A stretch of 33,924 nt of DNA from Chryseobacterium sp. Leaf394 (GCF_001424105.1 NZ_LMQH01000013.1:5153-39076); one strand, 5' to 3'; positions 8,634-17,455 are shown, counted from the first letter of the stretch. The notes: a model not told the origin generated them from the letters alone. Program-made: numbers and translations.

Positions 8634-10235
8634 ATGAAAAAACTAAAGTTGTTTTCATTAATAGCATTGAGTTCTACACTTGCATTAACCAGTTGTGGTG
8701 GTTCCGGGACCGGCAAAGGAGGCGGTACGAAAAGTTTTGTCTCTAAGACAGGCTGGAAACCAAACGAGAAACAGGGTTGGTTTTTTGCTGGAAAGCAGCA
8801 AGAGCAGAAGGGATGGCCAGGAATGGTTTATGTAGAAGGTGGAACTTTCACAATGGGATTAGTGAAAGATGATGTAATGCACGATTGGAATAACTCACCT
8901 CGCAGAATGCAGGTAAGTTCTTTCTATATCGGTGAAACAGAAATTACTAACTACGAATACCGTGAATACCTTACATGGTTGAAGTATGTGTTCCCACCAA
9001 GTGATCCTAGCTTTAAAGAAATCTACAACGGTGCTTTGCCGGATACTTTATTGTGGGATAATAAGCTTTCTAGAAATGATTTCAACGAAACTTATTTCAG
9101 AGATGCTAACTACGATTACTATCCTGTAGTAGGTGTGGCTTGGGCTCAGGCAAACAGATATTGTGAATGGTTGACAGACAGAGCAAACGAGAAAGCATTA
9201 ATGAATGCCGGTATCATTGCTAAAGATTTATATATTAATGAATCTAACAATCAGGGTGGTACTGCTTTCAATATGGATAAATTCAAATCGAATGATCCTG
9301 AAATGCAAGGCTATATCAACGAACAGAGAAGACAACAGAAAACCGGTATAAAAACTACTAACCAAAGACTTATCGCTGCAAACAGAGCTCCTGGTGCTGA
9401 TATGGTTACGAAATTCAGACTTCCAAGTGAAGTAGAGTGGGAATACGCTGCTTTGGGAATGGAGAAAAACAGAGAGTACAATATGTACTTAGGTAAAGCT
9501 CCTGAAATCCAGTCTCTAAGAGGTACTAAAGGTAAAGACAGAGGAATGCTTCTTGAAAACTTCAAGCAAGGTCAGGGAGATTACTCGGGTCTTCCAGGTT
9601 GGAAAAACGACGGTTCAGCTAAAACTTCAGACGTAAGACAATATCCTTCAAATGCTATCGGTATTTACGGAATGTACGGAAACGTTGCTGAATGGACTGC
9701 TGATGTTTACAGACCAATTGTAGATGACGAATACAGTGACTTCAACTACTACAGAGGTAATGCTCCTCAGGCTATCGTAAGAAACGGAGACGGAACTTAC
9801 CAGATGGTAGATGAAACAAACATGAAATATGATACTTTAAGAGATGGAAGATTGGTTGCAAGAAATTTACCTGGTCAATACTCAAGAGAAACTATTGCAA
9901 ACTATGCTAACTTTAGAGACGGAGATCAACAGTCTTCTTTAAGTTATAGAAATGCTTCTGATTCTGTTTCATCTTACAATATGTATAATGGAGCAAAACA
10001 AAACTTCTTCGTTGATGCAAACGGTAAAGTAAAATTGCAGAAAGATACCGGGAAGAGAACTTCTCAGATTTCTAACGATATCAGAGTTGTGAAAGGTGGT
10101 TCTTGGCAGGATTCAGCGTACTGGTTAGATCCGGGACAAAGAAGATATAAAGCTGAAAACGCAGGTTACGGATGGATCGGATTCCGTGTAGCGCAGGATG
10201 CGAGTTCAAAAAACAAAGGTAGAACGAGAAGATAA
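8634..10235 (+). CDS. gldJ: Gliding motility / type IX secretion lipoprotein GldJ
   Basis: GldJ is a lipoprotein of the outer-membrane part of the gliding and type IX secretion machinery, related to GldK, and is needed for motor stability in Flavobacterium. The 533-residue protein starts with a lipoprotein signal whose lipobox LTSC places the lipidated cysteine at residue 21, followed by a Gly-rich linker. The body is a formylglycine-generating-enzyme/SUMF1-type fold: VYVEGGTFTMG near residue 65, FRLPSEVEWEYAA near 262, GNVAEWTADVY near 350, and a final KGGSWQD and GWIGFRVA. The key cysteines of true formylglycine-generating enzymes are not apparent, in line with a structural role. The protein ends in a basic tail. 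It is divergent from porU and followed by a strong terminator. Confidence 0.93.
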   Translation: MKKLKLFSLIALSSTLALTSCGGSGTGKGGGTKSFVSKTGWKPNEKQGWFFAGKQQEQKGWPGMVYVEGGTFTMGLVKDDVMHDWNNSPRRMQVSSFYIGETEITNYEYREYLTWLKYVFPPSDPSFKEIYNGALPDTLLWDNKLSRNDFNETYFRDANYDYYPVVGVAWAQANRYCEWLTDRANEKALMNAGIIAKDLYINESNNQGGTAFNMDKFKSNDPEMQGYINEQRRQQKTGIKTTNQRLIAANRAPGADMVTKFRLPSEVEWEYAALGMEKNREYNMYLGKAPEIQSLRGTKGKDRGMLLENFKQGQGDYSGLPGWKNDGSAKTSDVRQYPSNAIGIYGMYGNVAEWTADVYRPIVDDEYSDFNYYRGNAPQAIVRNGDGTYQMVDETNMKYDTLRDGRLVARNLPGQYSRETIANYANFRDGDQQSSLSYRNASDSVSSYNMYNGAKQNFFVDANGKVKLQKDTGKRTSQISNDIRVVKGGSWQDSAYWLDPGQRRYKAENAGYGWIGFRVAQDASSKNKGRTRR

Positions 10236-10256
10236 TTTATTATCAAAATATTATAC

Positions 10257-10288
10257 AAAAAACCTTCTGAATATTCAGAAGGTTTTTT
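10257..10288 (+). terminator. Strong intrinsic terminator after gldJ
   Basis: This is a perfect 32-bp dyad: AACCTTCTGAAT followed directly by its complement ATTCAGAAGGTT, flanked by an A-run on the left and a T-run on the right. The symmetry could let it end transcription in both directions. It sits 12 bp before the murF start, so murF must be transcribed from read-through or from a promoter within or next to the hairpin. Confidence 0.85.
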
Positions 10289-10299
10289 ATTTTTGGGTT

Positions 10300-11571
10300 A
10301 TGAATGTACAGGATTTTTATCAGATCTATTTAAAAGCGGATAAAGTAACAATTGACAGCAGAAAAGTTGGAGTGAACGACATTTTCTTTGCTTTTTCAGG
10401 CGATAACTTCAACGCTGCAACACTGGCTGAAGATGCCGCTGCGAAAGGTGCCCTGGCAGTAATCGTTGAGCAGAAGGATTTTGAAAATACAGAAAAAAAT
10501 ATTTTTTATGTTGAATCTACATTAAACTTCCTTCAGGAACTGGCAATTTACCACAGAGATCAGCTGAAAATCCCTGTAATAGGCCTTACTGGAAGCAACG
10601 GGAAAACTACGACCAAAGAGATCATTCACGCTGTTTTATCTGAAAAATTCAATGTACAGTACACTTTTGGGAATCTGAACAATCATATCGGAGTTCCGTT
10701 GACCATTCTTTCCATTAAACCTGAACATCAAATGGCTGTTGTAGAAATGGGAGCCAACCATCAGAAAGAAATTGAATTACTCTGCTCCATTGCAAAGCCA
10801 ACTATCGGTTACATCACCAATTTCGGGAAAGCGCATCTGGAAGGTTTTGGAGGTTTTGAAGGTGTAATTAAAGGCAAATCTGAACTGTACGATTATTTAG
10901 TAAATCATCAACAGACCATTTTGGTGAATGATAATGATAATGTTCAGTTTGAAAAGACACTCAATTATTCCCCAAAAATCAGTTTCGGGAAAGAAAATTC
11001 TGATTATCAGTTTGAATTAATTTCTTCTGAACATTTTGTTGGTTTTAATTTTAACAATACAACCGCTGTTTCAAAACTTACAGGCGAATATAATTTTACC
11101 AATCTCTGTGCAGCAGCAAGTCTCGGACTTCATTTTGGAATTGATTCTGAAAAGATAAAACATGCTGTAGAAAACTATACTCCAACAAATATGCGTTCAC
11201 AGATTATGAAAAAGGATGGGAAAACGCTTGTTTTAGATACCTACAACGCCAATCCAAGTTCGATGACGGCATCACTGCATAACTTTGTTACTTTTGAAGG
11301 GACAAAAACAATCGTAATAGGAGATATGCTTGAATTGGGAGGTGAAAGTGAAACCGAACATCAGAATATTTTAAATCTGGCTAAAAGTTTAAATTTTAAC
11401 CAAATTATTACTGTCGGAAATCAGTTCAAAAATGTAAATGATTCTGCCGAAGCATTTGCAAACACAGCTGAACTGACTGCTTATTTAGAGAAAAACAAAA
11501 TCAATTCAGATAATATTCTTTTAAAAGCTTCAAGAGGAATCGCTTTAGAAAAAGCTCTGGATTTTATTTAA
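10300..11571 (+). CDS. murF: UDP-N-acetylmuramoyl-tripeptide--D-alanyl-D-alanine ligase MurF
   Basis: MurF catalyses the last cytoplasmic step of peptidoglycan precursor synthesis, joining D-Ala-D-Ala to the UDP-MurNAc-tripeptide with ATP. The 423-residue protein shows the N-terminal substrate-binding motif DSRKV (residues 19-23) with FAFSGDNF, the ATP-binding GLTGSNGKTTTKE (95-107), then NLNNHIGVPLT and VVEMGANH of the central domain. The C-terminal domain has DTYNANPSSM and GDMLELG. A longer frame opens at 10198, but it overlaps gldJ and runs through the terminator hairpin. The ATG at 10300 gives the normal MurF N-terminus, so I use it. The end overlaps the convergent NUDIX gene by 8 bp. 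The gene is complete and typical. Confidence 0.96.
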   Translation: MNVQDFYQIYLKADKVTIDSRKVGVNDIFFAFSGDNFNAATLAEDAAAKGALAVIVEQKDFENTEKNIFYVESTLNFLQELAIYHRDQLKIPVIGLTGSNGKTTTKEIIHAVLSEKFNVQYTFGNLNNHIGVPLTILSIKPEHQMAVVEMGANHQKEIELLCSIAKPTIGYITNFGKAHLEGFGGFEGVIKGKSELYDYLVNHQQTILVNDNDNVQFEKTLNYSPKISFGKENSDYQFELISSEHFVGFNFNNTTAVSKLTGEYNFTNLCAAASLGLHFGIDSEKIKHAVENYTPTNMRSQIMKKDGKTLVLDTYNANPSSMTASLHNFVTFEGTKTIVIGDMLELGGESETEHQNILNLAKSLNFNQIITVGNQFKNVNDSAEAFANTAELTAYLEKNKINSDNILLKASRGIALEKALDFI

Positions 11572-12175
11572 TTTTAGATTCTTTAAAATCAGACAGAATC
11601 AGTTTAATATTCTTAAAAGTATTCGGGAAAACTTCTTCGGTGATCATCAGGTCGTTTTTCCATGCAACTTCGGTGATCCCTTCTTCAATCTGCGGTTTTG
11701 AGGTGTCTTCGCCATCAAAAAACATTTCAAACCAGTGCGTGTACTTCAGTACTTTGTCACCGTTTCTTTCCACATAAATATGGTATGTAGTATTGATAAA
11801 ATCTTTTAAAACAACATTTCTCAGTCCGGTTTCTTCTTCGATTTCTCGGATGGCAGATTCTTCACGTGATTCACCCTTTTCCATTTTACCTTTTGGGAGA
11901 TCCCATTTTCCGAGTCTTTTGATGAAGAGAATTTCGCCCGAAGGATTATTTACAATTCCGCCGGCCGCTTCTATTTTTCTGAAAAGTAAATTAAATTCAT
12001 TCCAGATGTTGTCCAGATTTTCGCCATAAACATTCATCTCTGATGTTGATGTATTCTGAAGAAGATCCAAAGCAATTTCCAGCGTTGTAGAGTTTTCGTA
12101 ACCGACTGTTTTTTCTAAGTTTTCGGGATTCTTAGAGAGCAATAATTTTTTTTCGTTGACAAAAACTTTATACAT
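11564..12175 (-). CDS. NUDIX hydrolase
   Basis: The protein (203 residues) should hydrolyse a nucleoside diphosphate linked to another moiety, in the cytoplasm with Mg. A perfect Nudix box spans residues 96-118: G96, E102, R110-E111, E114-E115 and G117-L118, fitting GX5EX7REUXEEXGU. The preceding strand LFIKRLGKWDLPKG is also typical. About 70 residues lie before the Nudix domain and form an additional N-terminal segment without a motif I recognise. The substrate cannot be told from sequence. It converges on murF with an 8-bp overlap and is divergent from the SRPBCC gene, with only 29 bp between the two starts, so their promoters must be compact or overlapping. Confidence 0.88.
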   Translation of the reverse strand: MYKVFVNEKKLLLSKNPENLEKTVGYENSTTLEIALDLLQNTSTSEMNVYGENLDNIWNEFNLLFRKIEAAGGIVNNPSGEILFIKRLGKWDLPKGKMEKGESREESAIREIEEETGLRNVVLKDFINTTYHIYVERNGDKVLKYTHWFEMFFDGEDTSKPQIEEGITEVAWKNDLMITEEVFPNTFKNIKLILSDFKESKIK

Positions 12176-12204
12176 TTGTAATAATTTAAATACAAAAATA
12201 AAAA

Positions 12205-12594
12205 ATGAATTTAGAAGGACGAAAAATAATCGTTAATAAATCTGCGAAAGAACTTTCAGAAGTATTAAAAACACCGGAAAATTACAAACAGTTTATGCCG
12301 GATGGTCTGCAGAAGTTTGAAACGCGTGAAGACGGCTTCAAATTCGGACTTCAGGGCATGCCCGAAATCGCTTTGAAAATTGATGAAGTAACTGAAGAGA
12401 AAGCTGTTTTAAAATCAGCAAGTTCAAGCCTTGACTTTGCTCTGACAGCTGCTTTGAAACCTTTAAATGAAAATCAGACAGAAGTGCAGATGCTGTTTGA
12501 AGGAAAGTTTAATCCTTTTATTAAAATGATGGTTGAGAAACCGCTTCAGAATTTTATCAATACGCTTACAGATAAGATCGAAACTTATAAATAA
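12205..12594 (+). CDS. SRPBCC (START-like) family protein
   Basis: This small soluble protein (129 residues) appears to be a START/Bet v 1-like fold. It opens with a beta-strand (GRKIIVNKSAKELSEVL), followed by the helix-turn with YKQFMPDG, then repeated strands and a long C-terminal helix (PLQNFINTLTDKIETYK). Such proteins bind hydrophobic ligands; no ligand or enzyme activity can be read from the sequence. A TACATTTG box at 12171-12178, inside the NUDIX start region, is a candidate -7 element. A hairpin terminator follows at 12602. The fold call is moderate to good, and the function is unknown. Confidence 0.72.
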   Translation: MNLEGRKIIVNKSAKELSEVLKTPENYKQFMPDGLQKFETREDGFKFGLQGMPEIALKIDEVTEEKAVLKSASSSLDFALTAALKPLNENQTEVQMLFEGKFNPFIKMMVEKPLQNFINTLTDKIETYK

Positions 12595-12601
12595 TATTTA
12601 G

Positions 12602-12624
12602 CCTTCAGCAATGAAGGTTTTTTT
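12602..12624 (+). terminator. Intrinsic terminator after the SRPBCC gene
   Basis: CCTTCA (12602-12607) pairs with TGAAGG (12612-12617) around a GCAA loop, followed by seven T. The T-run runs into the stop codon of the convergent anmK gene, so the two genes are packed tail to tail. Confidence 0.7.
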
Positions 12625-13669
12625 ATGCGATAATCCCTGAGCTGTGATCGTTGGAACTTCCAGTTGCAGAAGAAAGAACATTAATTTCGTTATTCATTCT
12701 TAAAACGCCCATAAAAGCGAAAATCAAAGCTTCCTTAAAATCGATAATGGTTTTTTCGGGAATAATGATTTCTGCGGAAGTTTTCGATCTGATTTTTTCG
12801 ATTAAAAAAAAATTGTAAGTTCCGCCACCGGTAAACAGAACTTTTTTCAAGTGATTTTCATTGGATATTTTCGAAATCTGAACAGCCGCATGCTCTGTAA
12901 ATGTTGCCAAAGCTGTAAGAGAATCTACATTTTCCAAAAGCGGAAAAATATTTTGGTTACAAAATTCTATTCCTAAAGATTTCGGATGTTGTTGATCGTA
13001 AAATTCTAAATTGTTCAGCTTTTCAAGCAAATCTAAATCAATATTCCCTTTTCTTGCCAAATCTCCGTTCTCATCAAAGTTTTTTCCGAGATCCTTTGAG
13101 ATTTTATTTAAAACAATATTCACCGGGCAGATATCAAAAGCAATTCTTTTCCCTGATTTTTTAAATGAAATATTTGAAAATCCACCCAAATTCAGACAGG
13201 CATCATATTCTGAAAACAAGAGTTCATCACCAATTGGAACGAGTGGAGCACCATTTCCACCCATCAGTACATCCTGAGTTCTGAAATCGTAGACTACGGG
13301 GATTGAGGTCAGAAGCTTTATAGCTCTACCATCTCCAATCTGCTGCGTAAATTTTCTCTGAGGCTGATGAAAAACGGTATGACCATGAGAAGCAATCAGA
13401 TCTATATCTGAGATTTTTTTAGTTCGGATAAAATCATTTACTTTTTCACCCAGATAAAATCCATAATCTGAATTTAATGCCAAAAGATTTTGAGCAGATA
13501 GGTGAATGGAATTTTTGAGATAGTTTTCCCATTTTTCAGGGTAGGAGATGGTTTCAGCTTCAATAATTACAAACTGCCAGCTATTTTCAGTTTTTTCAAA
13601 CTCAGCAAGACAGAGATCAAGCCCATCCAGACTCGTTCCCGACATTAATCCAATGGCCTTGGTTATCAT
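12623..13669 (-). CDS. anmK: Anhydro-N-acetylmuramic acid kinase AnmK
   Basis: AnmK hydrolyses and phosphorylates 1,6-anhydro-MurNAc released by lytic transglycosylases, giving MurNAc-6-phosphate for cell-wall recycling. The 348-residue protein carries the N-terminal phosphate-binding motif GLMSGTSLDGLDL (residues 7-19), the central IASHGHTVFHQP, the substrate loop GGNGAPLVPIGDELLF, and the C-terminal FTGGGTYN nucleotide site, all expected for this ASKHA-fold kinase. Slightly shorter than the E. coli enzyme, as usual in Bacteroidota. It follows lptC by 9 bp on the same strand, so it probably shares a transcript with lptC and the upstream outer-membrane protein. Confidence 0.95.
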   Translation of the reverse strand: MITKAIGLMSGTSLDGLDLCLAEFEKTENSWQFVIIEAETISYPEKWENYLKNSIHLSAQNLLALNSDYGFYLGEKVNDFIRTKKISDIDLIASHGHTVFHQPQRKFTQQIGDGRAIKLLTSIPVVYDFRTQDVLMGGNGAPLVPIGDELLFSEYDACLNLGGFSNISFKKSGKRIAFDICPVNIVLNKISKDLGKNFDENGDLARKGNIDLDLLEKLNNLEFYDQQHPKSLGIEFCNQNIFPLLENVDSLTALATFTEHAAVQISKISNENHLKKVLFTGGGTYNFFLIEKIRSKTSAEIIIPEKTIIDFKEALIFAFMGVLRMNNEINVLSSATGSSNDHSSGIIA

Positions 13670-13678
13670 GCTTTAAAT

Positions 13679-14266
13679 TTATTGGGCAAGCTTAGTTTGG
13701 CTCACATCAAGATCTCCCGAGTTTTTAAAGAATCTGTACTCGGAGAAATCGTCTTTGGCTGTCATTCCATGGGCATTGATCAGAATTGATCCATCTGGCA
13801 TGGTCTGATAAACAGTGTCGCGGGTATAAATTCGTTGCTTGCGCTGATCCCAGTAGACGCTTTGCGTGACAAACCTACGTCCTTCATTGGTCGTGATTCT
13901 CACGTCACCTTTAGCTTCATAAAATTTTTTGTATTCAAAAATTCTGGCGTATTTGGCAGTAATCGTTCCCGGTTTTGGATTTTTTTTGTCGAAAAAATCT
14001 ATTTTGATTCCTTTTTTTGCCACGACATAAGGACTGTCAATCAACTCATATTTTTCAATAATCGGAGCATAAGCCTTCAGTGTAATCATACCCGAATCGC
14101 GCTGGATAATGTTCGCATTGTTGATTACCTGAGATGGGAAATTTTTACTGTCAGTCCCTTTCTGTTTTGTGAGGTCGTCTTCGCAGGATGTGAGTATAAA
14201 AAATATAGCACAACTGAAAAGGTATGCTATATTTTTAAATTTGATATTTTTTGAAGTCAAAAACAT
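13679..14266 (-). CDS. lptC: LPS export protein LptC
   Basis: LptC links the inner-membrane LptB2FG transporter to periplasmic LptA and passes lipopolysaccharide onward. The protein is 195 residues from the ATG at 14266. That start gives a lipoprotein-type signal with LTSC (lipidated Cys28), as seen in Bacteroidota LptC. A start 17 codons further upstream is possible but would overlap the preceding gene. The body is the LptC jellyroll pattern: DFFDKKNPKPGTITAKYARIF, then EAKGDVRITTNEGRRF and a YTRDTVYQ strand. The gene starts immediately after the stop of the upstream outer-membrane protein gene and is followed by anmK after 9 bp. Assignment by motif and length is good. Confidence 0.85.
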   Translation of the reverse strand: MFLTSKNIKFKNIAYLFSCAIFFILTSCEDDLTKQKGTDSKNFPSQVINNANIIQRDSGMITLKAYAPIIEKYELIDSPYVVAKKGIKIDFFDKKNPKPGTITAKYARIFEYKKFYEAKGDVRITTNEGRRFVTQSVYWDQRKQRIYTRDTVYQTMPDGSILINAHGMTAKDDFSEYRFFKNSGDLDVSQTKLAQ

Positions 14267-14267
14267 T

Positions 14268-15560
14268 TTAGTTGTAAAGATTCTTTCTGAACCATTTGTC
14301 AGCAAAGTTGAAACCAAGTTTCAGATTGATATAATTCTGGTTGATCAGATTGTCCTTAAGTGTTCCTCTTTTTCCGGCCTCGATGCCAATTTCAAGACCA
14401 CTCATTCTCTGGATATTACTGGTCTTAAATGGAAGAAGCACACCGGCAGAGATACCGTATTTGTTGATGCTGTTGTTGGCAATTTTCAAACCTCCTCTTT
14501 CATAGAAAGCACCGTATCTGTAAACCACTCTCGAGAAATAGTTTCTGAAGTTGTTGTAATTTGGTAAATACCAACCACCGGCAGAGATTCTGTACGTATC
14601 CTGAAAGTCGAAACTTTTTCCAAAATAAGAGATGTCTTCACCTTTCTTGTAATCCAGCTGTGCAGAAACAAACCACTCATTATTGCTGCCATATCCAGCT
14701 CCTAATGAAGCCTGCAACGGAATTAGATTTTTAGAGTTTATGCTTTTCTGTTCGATGATCGTTTCGTTAACCTTCGTTTCGGCGGTACCGTAATAATAGG
14801 TGCTGTTTTTGTAATCAGTCATCATATTGCCGGTATTCCCGAATGTGACAGTAGCACCAAGGGTAAGTTTATTATCAGTTGATGTGTTGATTTTCTGATA
14901 GCTGGTACCTAAAGTAAAATTGAAATTTTTGATATTGTTTTTGGTTTCGTAGCCGTTGATAAATTCAGCTCCGGAAACGGTAAATTCATTGATGTCATAT
15001 AAATTTCCGAAGTAGAAATTAGCTTTAGCTCCCACAGACAGACCTTTACCCACATTATATGAAATTGCGGCCTGTGCTGTATTTAATGTTCCTTTTCCGG
15101 TAAATCTATTTGCATAAATTGATTCCTCATTAGTCAGAGGATTCGTAACCGTTTCAGAAGTCAGCACATCGTAGCTTTTGGAGCTGTAAGGCTGGTAAAG
15201 CAATCCCATTTTAACTTTTGGTGAAAGCGGAAAAGCAATCGAAATATTGGACAAATACGTAGAATGCTTAGTAGACTTTGTATTGTTGTAATTTGTTTTG
15301 AAGTAATTGTTTTCGTTGGTAGCCTCCAATTTGATGCTCGTAAGCTCAAAATTGGTATTGTTGGCAGGGTTCCCGAAGTTGAAGTTACTCGTGAAATCAC
15401 TGATGTATGCTGTTGAAATGCCTCCCATAGAGGATGTCTCAATCGTATTATCAAACTTTACATCTCCAATTCCGTAAGTTGCGTATGGCGAATTGCTTAT
15501 ACTTTGCGCGTTAAGGAAATATCCCACCGAAATGAATGATAGTACAAAGATTTTTTTCAT
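14268..15560 (-). CDS. Outer-membrane beta-barrel protein
   Basis: This is a 430-residue secreted protein with a signal peptide ending near LNAQ (residue 19). It then has a long run of alternating polar and hydrophobic strands rich in Asn, Tyr and Gly, and ends in an aromatic residue followed by Asn. The early segment (YATYGIGDV, SSMGGISTAYI, FNFGNPAN) resembles the start of FadL/PorV-like barrel proteins. No cargo or transport function can be read. It lies directly before lptC with the stop and next start adjoining, so the two are co-transcribed, and an envelope role fits. Upstream is a 225-bp gap holding an interspersed repeat. Confidence 0.75.
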   Translation of the reverse strand: MKKIFVLSFISVGYFLNAQSISNSPYATYGIGDVKFDNTIETSSMGGISTAYISDFTSNFNFGNPANNTNFELTSIKLEATNENNYFKTNYNNTKSTKHSTYLSNISIAFPLSPKVKMGLLYQPYSSKSYDVLTSETVTNPLTNEESIYANRFTGKGTLNTAQAAISYNVGKGLSVGAKANFYFGNLYDINEFTVSGAEFINGYETKNNIKNFNFTLGTSYQKINTSTDNKLTLGATVTFGNTGNMMTDYKNSTYYYGTAETKVNETIIEQKSINSKNLIPLQASLGAGYGSNNEWFVSAQLDYKKGEDISYFGKSFDFQDTYRISAGGWYLPNYNNFRNYFSRVVYRYGAFYERGGLKIANNSINKYGISAGVLLPFKTSNIQRMSGLEIGIEAGKRGTLKDNLINQNYINLKLGFNFADKWFRKNLYN

Positions 15561-15650
15561 TCTAGATTTTTAAAATAATGCGCAAATATCTTAAATATTA
15601 ATGAATTGTAAAAATTTACCGAGGTTAAAGTTTGTTAAGGGGGATTTTGT

Positions 15651-15750
15651 GTGAATTGTCAATAGCGAATCAGCTTCGCTGTCAATTTTTATTCACCCAA
15701 TTTTCATGAAATGCAGATTTCACTTGCGGAGCAAAATTGACAGTTGACCA
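15651..15750. repeat. Interspersed repeat with TGTCAATTTT cores in both orientations
   Basis: GTGAATTGTCAATAGCGAAT at 15651 is followed by CAGCTTCGCTGTCAATTTTT. At 15721-15750 an inverted related unit reads CACTTGCGGAGCAAAATTGA. Close variants of both units lie at 21650-21871. The inverted arrangement and repeated occurrence between genes suggest a small non-coding dispersed element, perhaps a MITE or REP-like remnant. It separates the outer-membrane protein gene from holB. Confidence 0.6.
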
Positions 15751-15785
15751 ATCGCCTTTTCACAAAATTCTTTTATCTTTGAACC

Positions 15786-16904
15786 ATGAATTGGGAGAAC
15801 ATCGCAGGGCAGAAAAATCTTAAAAAACTGCTTCAGGAAAGTATTTCAGATAACAGGGTGAGCCACGCTCAGCTGTTCGTAGGAAAAGAAGGATATGGCA
15901 CTCTGCCGTTAGCTTTGGCGTATGCAAAACAGATTCTGAATAACGAAAATGAGCATTCTGCTTCGCGGGTTGATCATCTTAATCATTTGGATCTCCATTT
16001 CTGTTTTCCTGTGTTCAGTGAGAAAAACAATTCATTGAGCAAGAAAAATTTTGACGATTTCAGATCAATGATTTTAGATTCTCCGTATGCCAGTTTTGAT
16101 GACTGGTCGGGAGTTTTGGAATCTGAAAACAAACAGCTTTTTATCTCGGCAGATGAAATGGATGATCAAAACCAAAAATTTGCTTTAAAAAGTTTCGAAG
16201 GTGGAACAAAAATTCTCATCGTCTGGAGAGCCGATAAAATGAATACTTCCGCAGCTAATAAATTTCTGAAATTTCTTGAAGAGCCACCTGCAAAAACATT
16301 AATTCTTCTGACGACAGAAACTATCGACGATATTTTACCAACCATTCTCTCACGTACTCAGATTATAGATGTTCCGCGAATTGAGGATGAGGATCTTCAG
16401 TCATATCTGAAAGAAAATGTGCAGGCGGATGAAAACAGGATTACCGAAATTGTTCATCAGGCTCAGGGAGATTTGAATGAAGCTTTCAAACTGTTAAATT
16501 CTCAAAATAAAAATAGCGATTTTGAAGCACTTTTTGTACAGTGGGTGCGCGATGCTTTTATGGTCAAGAAAAAACCCGAATATCTGAAATCCATCATCAG
16601 CTGGGCGAGAGAAGTTGCTTCATGGAACCGTGAGAAGCAGAAGAATTTTTTGAATTACTGTGCAGAAATTTTCAGACTGGCGATGCTTCAGAACTACGGC
16701 TCGCAGGATTTGGTGTACAAAAAAATTGATGCGAACGGATTCAACTGGGCCGGTTTTTCAAAATACATCAGCGGAGCCAATATCGTTTCTATACTTGAAG
16801 AAATCAACGAAGCCGATCATCATTTAACCCGGAACGGAAACCCGAAAATTGTGTGGACGGATTTGGGGATAAAGCTGTCGAGGTATATTCATAAGAGTTC
16901 GTAA
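15786..16904 (+). CDS. holB: DNA polymerase III subunit delta' (clamp-loader)
   Basis: Delta' is a subunit of the clamp loader that opens and places the sliding clamp during replication. The 372-residue protein opens with WENIAGQKNLKKLL, followed by SHAQLFVGKEGYG (residues 26-38). The usual Walker A lysine is absent, as in other delta' subunits that do not hydrolyse ATP. The sensor/arginine region is intact: ANKFLKFLEEPP then TILSRTQIIDVP, the SRC-like motif. The zinc-binding cysteines of E. coli delta' are not present. A TATCTTTG -7 box lies at 15774-15781, only 5 bp before the ATG, so the leader is very short or transcription starts elsewhere. A small unknown gene follows after 10 bp. Confidence 0.88.
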   Translation: MNWENIAGQKNLKKLLQESISDNRVSHAQLFVGKEGYGTLPLALAYAKQILNNENEHSASRVDHLNHLDLHFCFPVFSEKNNSLSKKNFDDFRSMILDSPYASFDDWSGVLESENKQLFISADEMDDQNQKFALKSFEGGTKILIVWRADKMNTSAANKFLKFLEEPPAKTLILLTTETIDDILPTILSRTQIIDVPRIEDEDLQSYLKENVQADENRITEIVHQAQGDLNEAFKLLNSQNKNSDFEALFVQWVRDAFMVKKKPEYLKSIISWAREVASWNREKQKNFLNYCAEIFRLAMLQNYGSQDLVYKKIDANGFNWAGFSKYISGANIVSILEEINEADHHLTRNGNPKIVWTDLGIKLSRYIHKSS

Positions 16905-16914
16905 GTCAACAAAT

Positions 16915-17421
16915 ATGGGAATAACAATTCACTTTGAAGGGAAAGTTAAAAACGATGAAAATTACAATCTGCTCGTTAGAAAAGTGATTGAATATTCTGA
17001 GTTTCAAGGTTGGAATTTTTTCGAATTCCAAAATGAATTAAAAAAATTAGAACGAGTAAAAAATGAAGAAGATTGGGATTATATTGGCACCACTAAAGGA
17101 GTTCAAGTACAACCACATAAAAATTCGGAACCATTAATTTTTGAGTTTGATAAAGATTTGTATATCCAGGAATACTGCAAAACTCAATTTTCAGATATTG
17201 AAACGCACATAAAAATTACTGAGTTATTAAATGTTATTACAGATTATTTTTCAAATCTTGAAATTTTTGACGAAAGTGAATATTGGGAAACAGGAAACGA
17301 AAGACTACTACAAGAAAATTGGGAAAAATTTTATACAGCAATGGATGAAGCGATGGCAGAAAACAGTTATTTGAAGGGACCGTTTAAATTGGAGAATGGT
17401 CGAATAATCGATTTAATGTAA
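16915..17421 (+). CDS. Conserved hypothetical protein, 168 residues
   Basis: I do not recognise a named function. The protein is acidic and soluble, with no signal peptide or membrane helix. It shows GITIHFEGKVK at the start, VQVQPHKNSEPLIFEFD in the middle, and a C-terminal FDESEYWETGNERLL. The last two resemble conserved blocks of a family of uncharacterised bacterial proteins I have seen in Bacteroidota, which makes it a real gene. It lies 10 bp downstream of holB on the same strand and may be co-transcribed. Its sequence looks more AT-rich than holB, a possible sign of separate origin, but I have not measured this. Confidence 0.7.
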   Translation: MGITIHFEGKVKNDENYNLLVRKVIEYSEFQGWNFFEFQNELKKLERVKNEEDWDYIGTTKGVQVQPHKNSEPLIFEFDKDLYIQEYCKTQFSDIETHIKITELLNVITDYFSNLEIFDESEYWETGNERLLQENWEKFYTAMDEAMAENSYLKGPFKLENGRIIDLM

Positions 17422-17455
17422 AAAATGTAAAAATTTTAGTCAAGCTTTACAAAAT

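Noticed and set aside
10198..10299. Longer murF start giving 34 extra residues
   Set aside because: The extension overlaps gldJ and reads through the terminator hairpin; the ATG at 10300 gives the normal MurF N-terminus.
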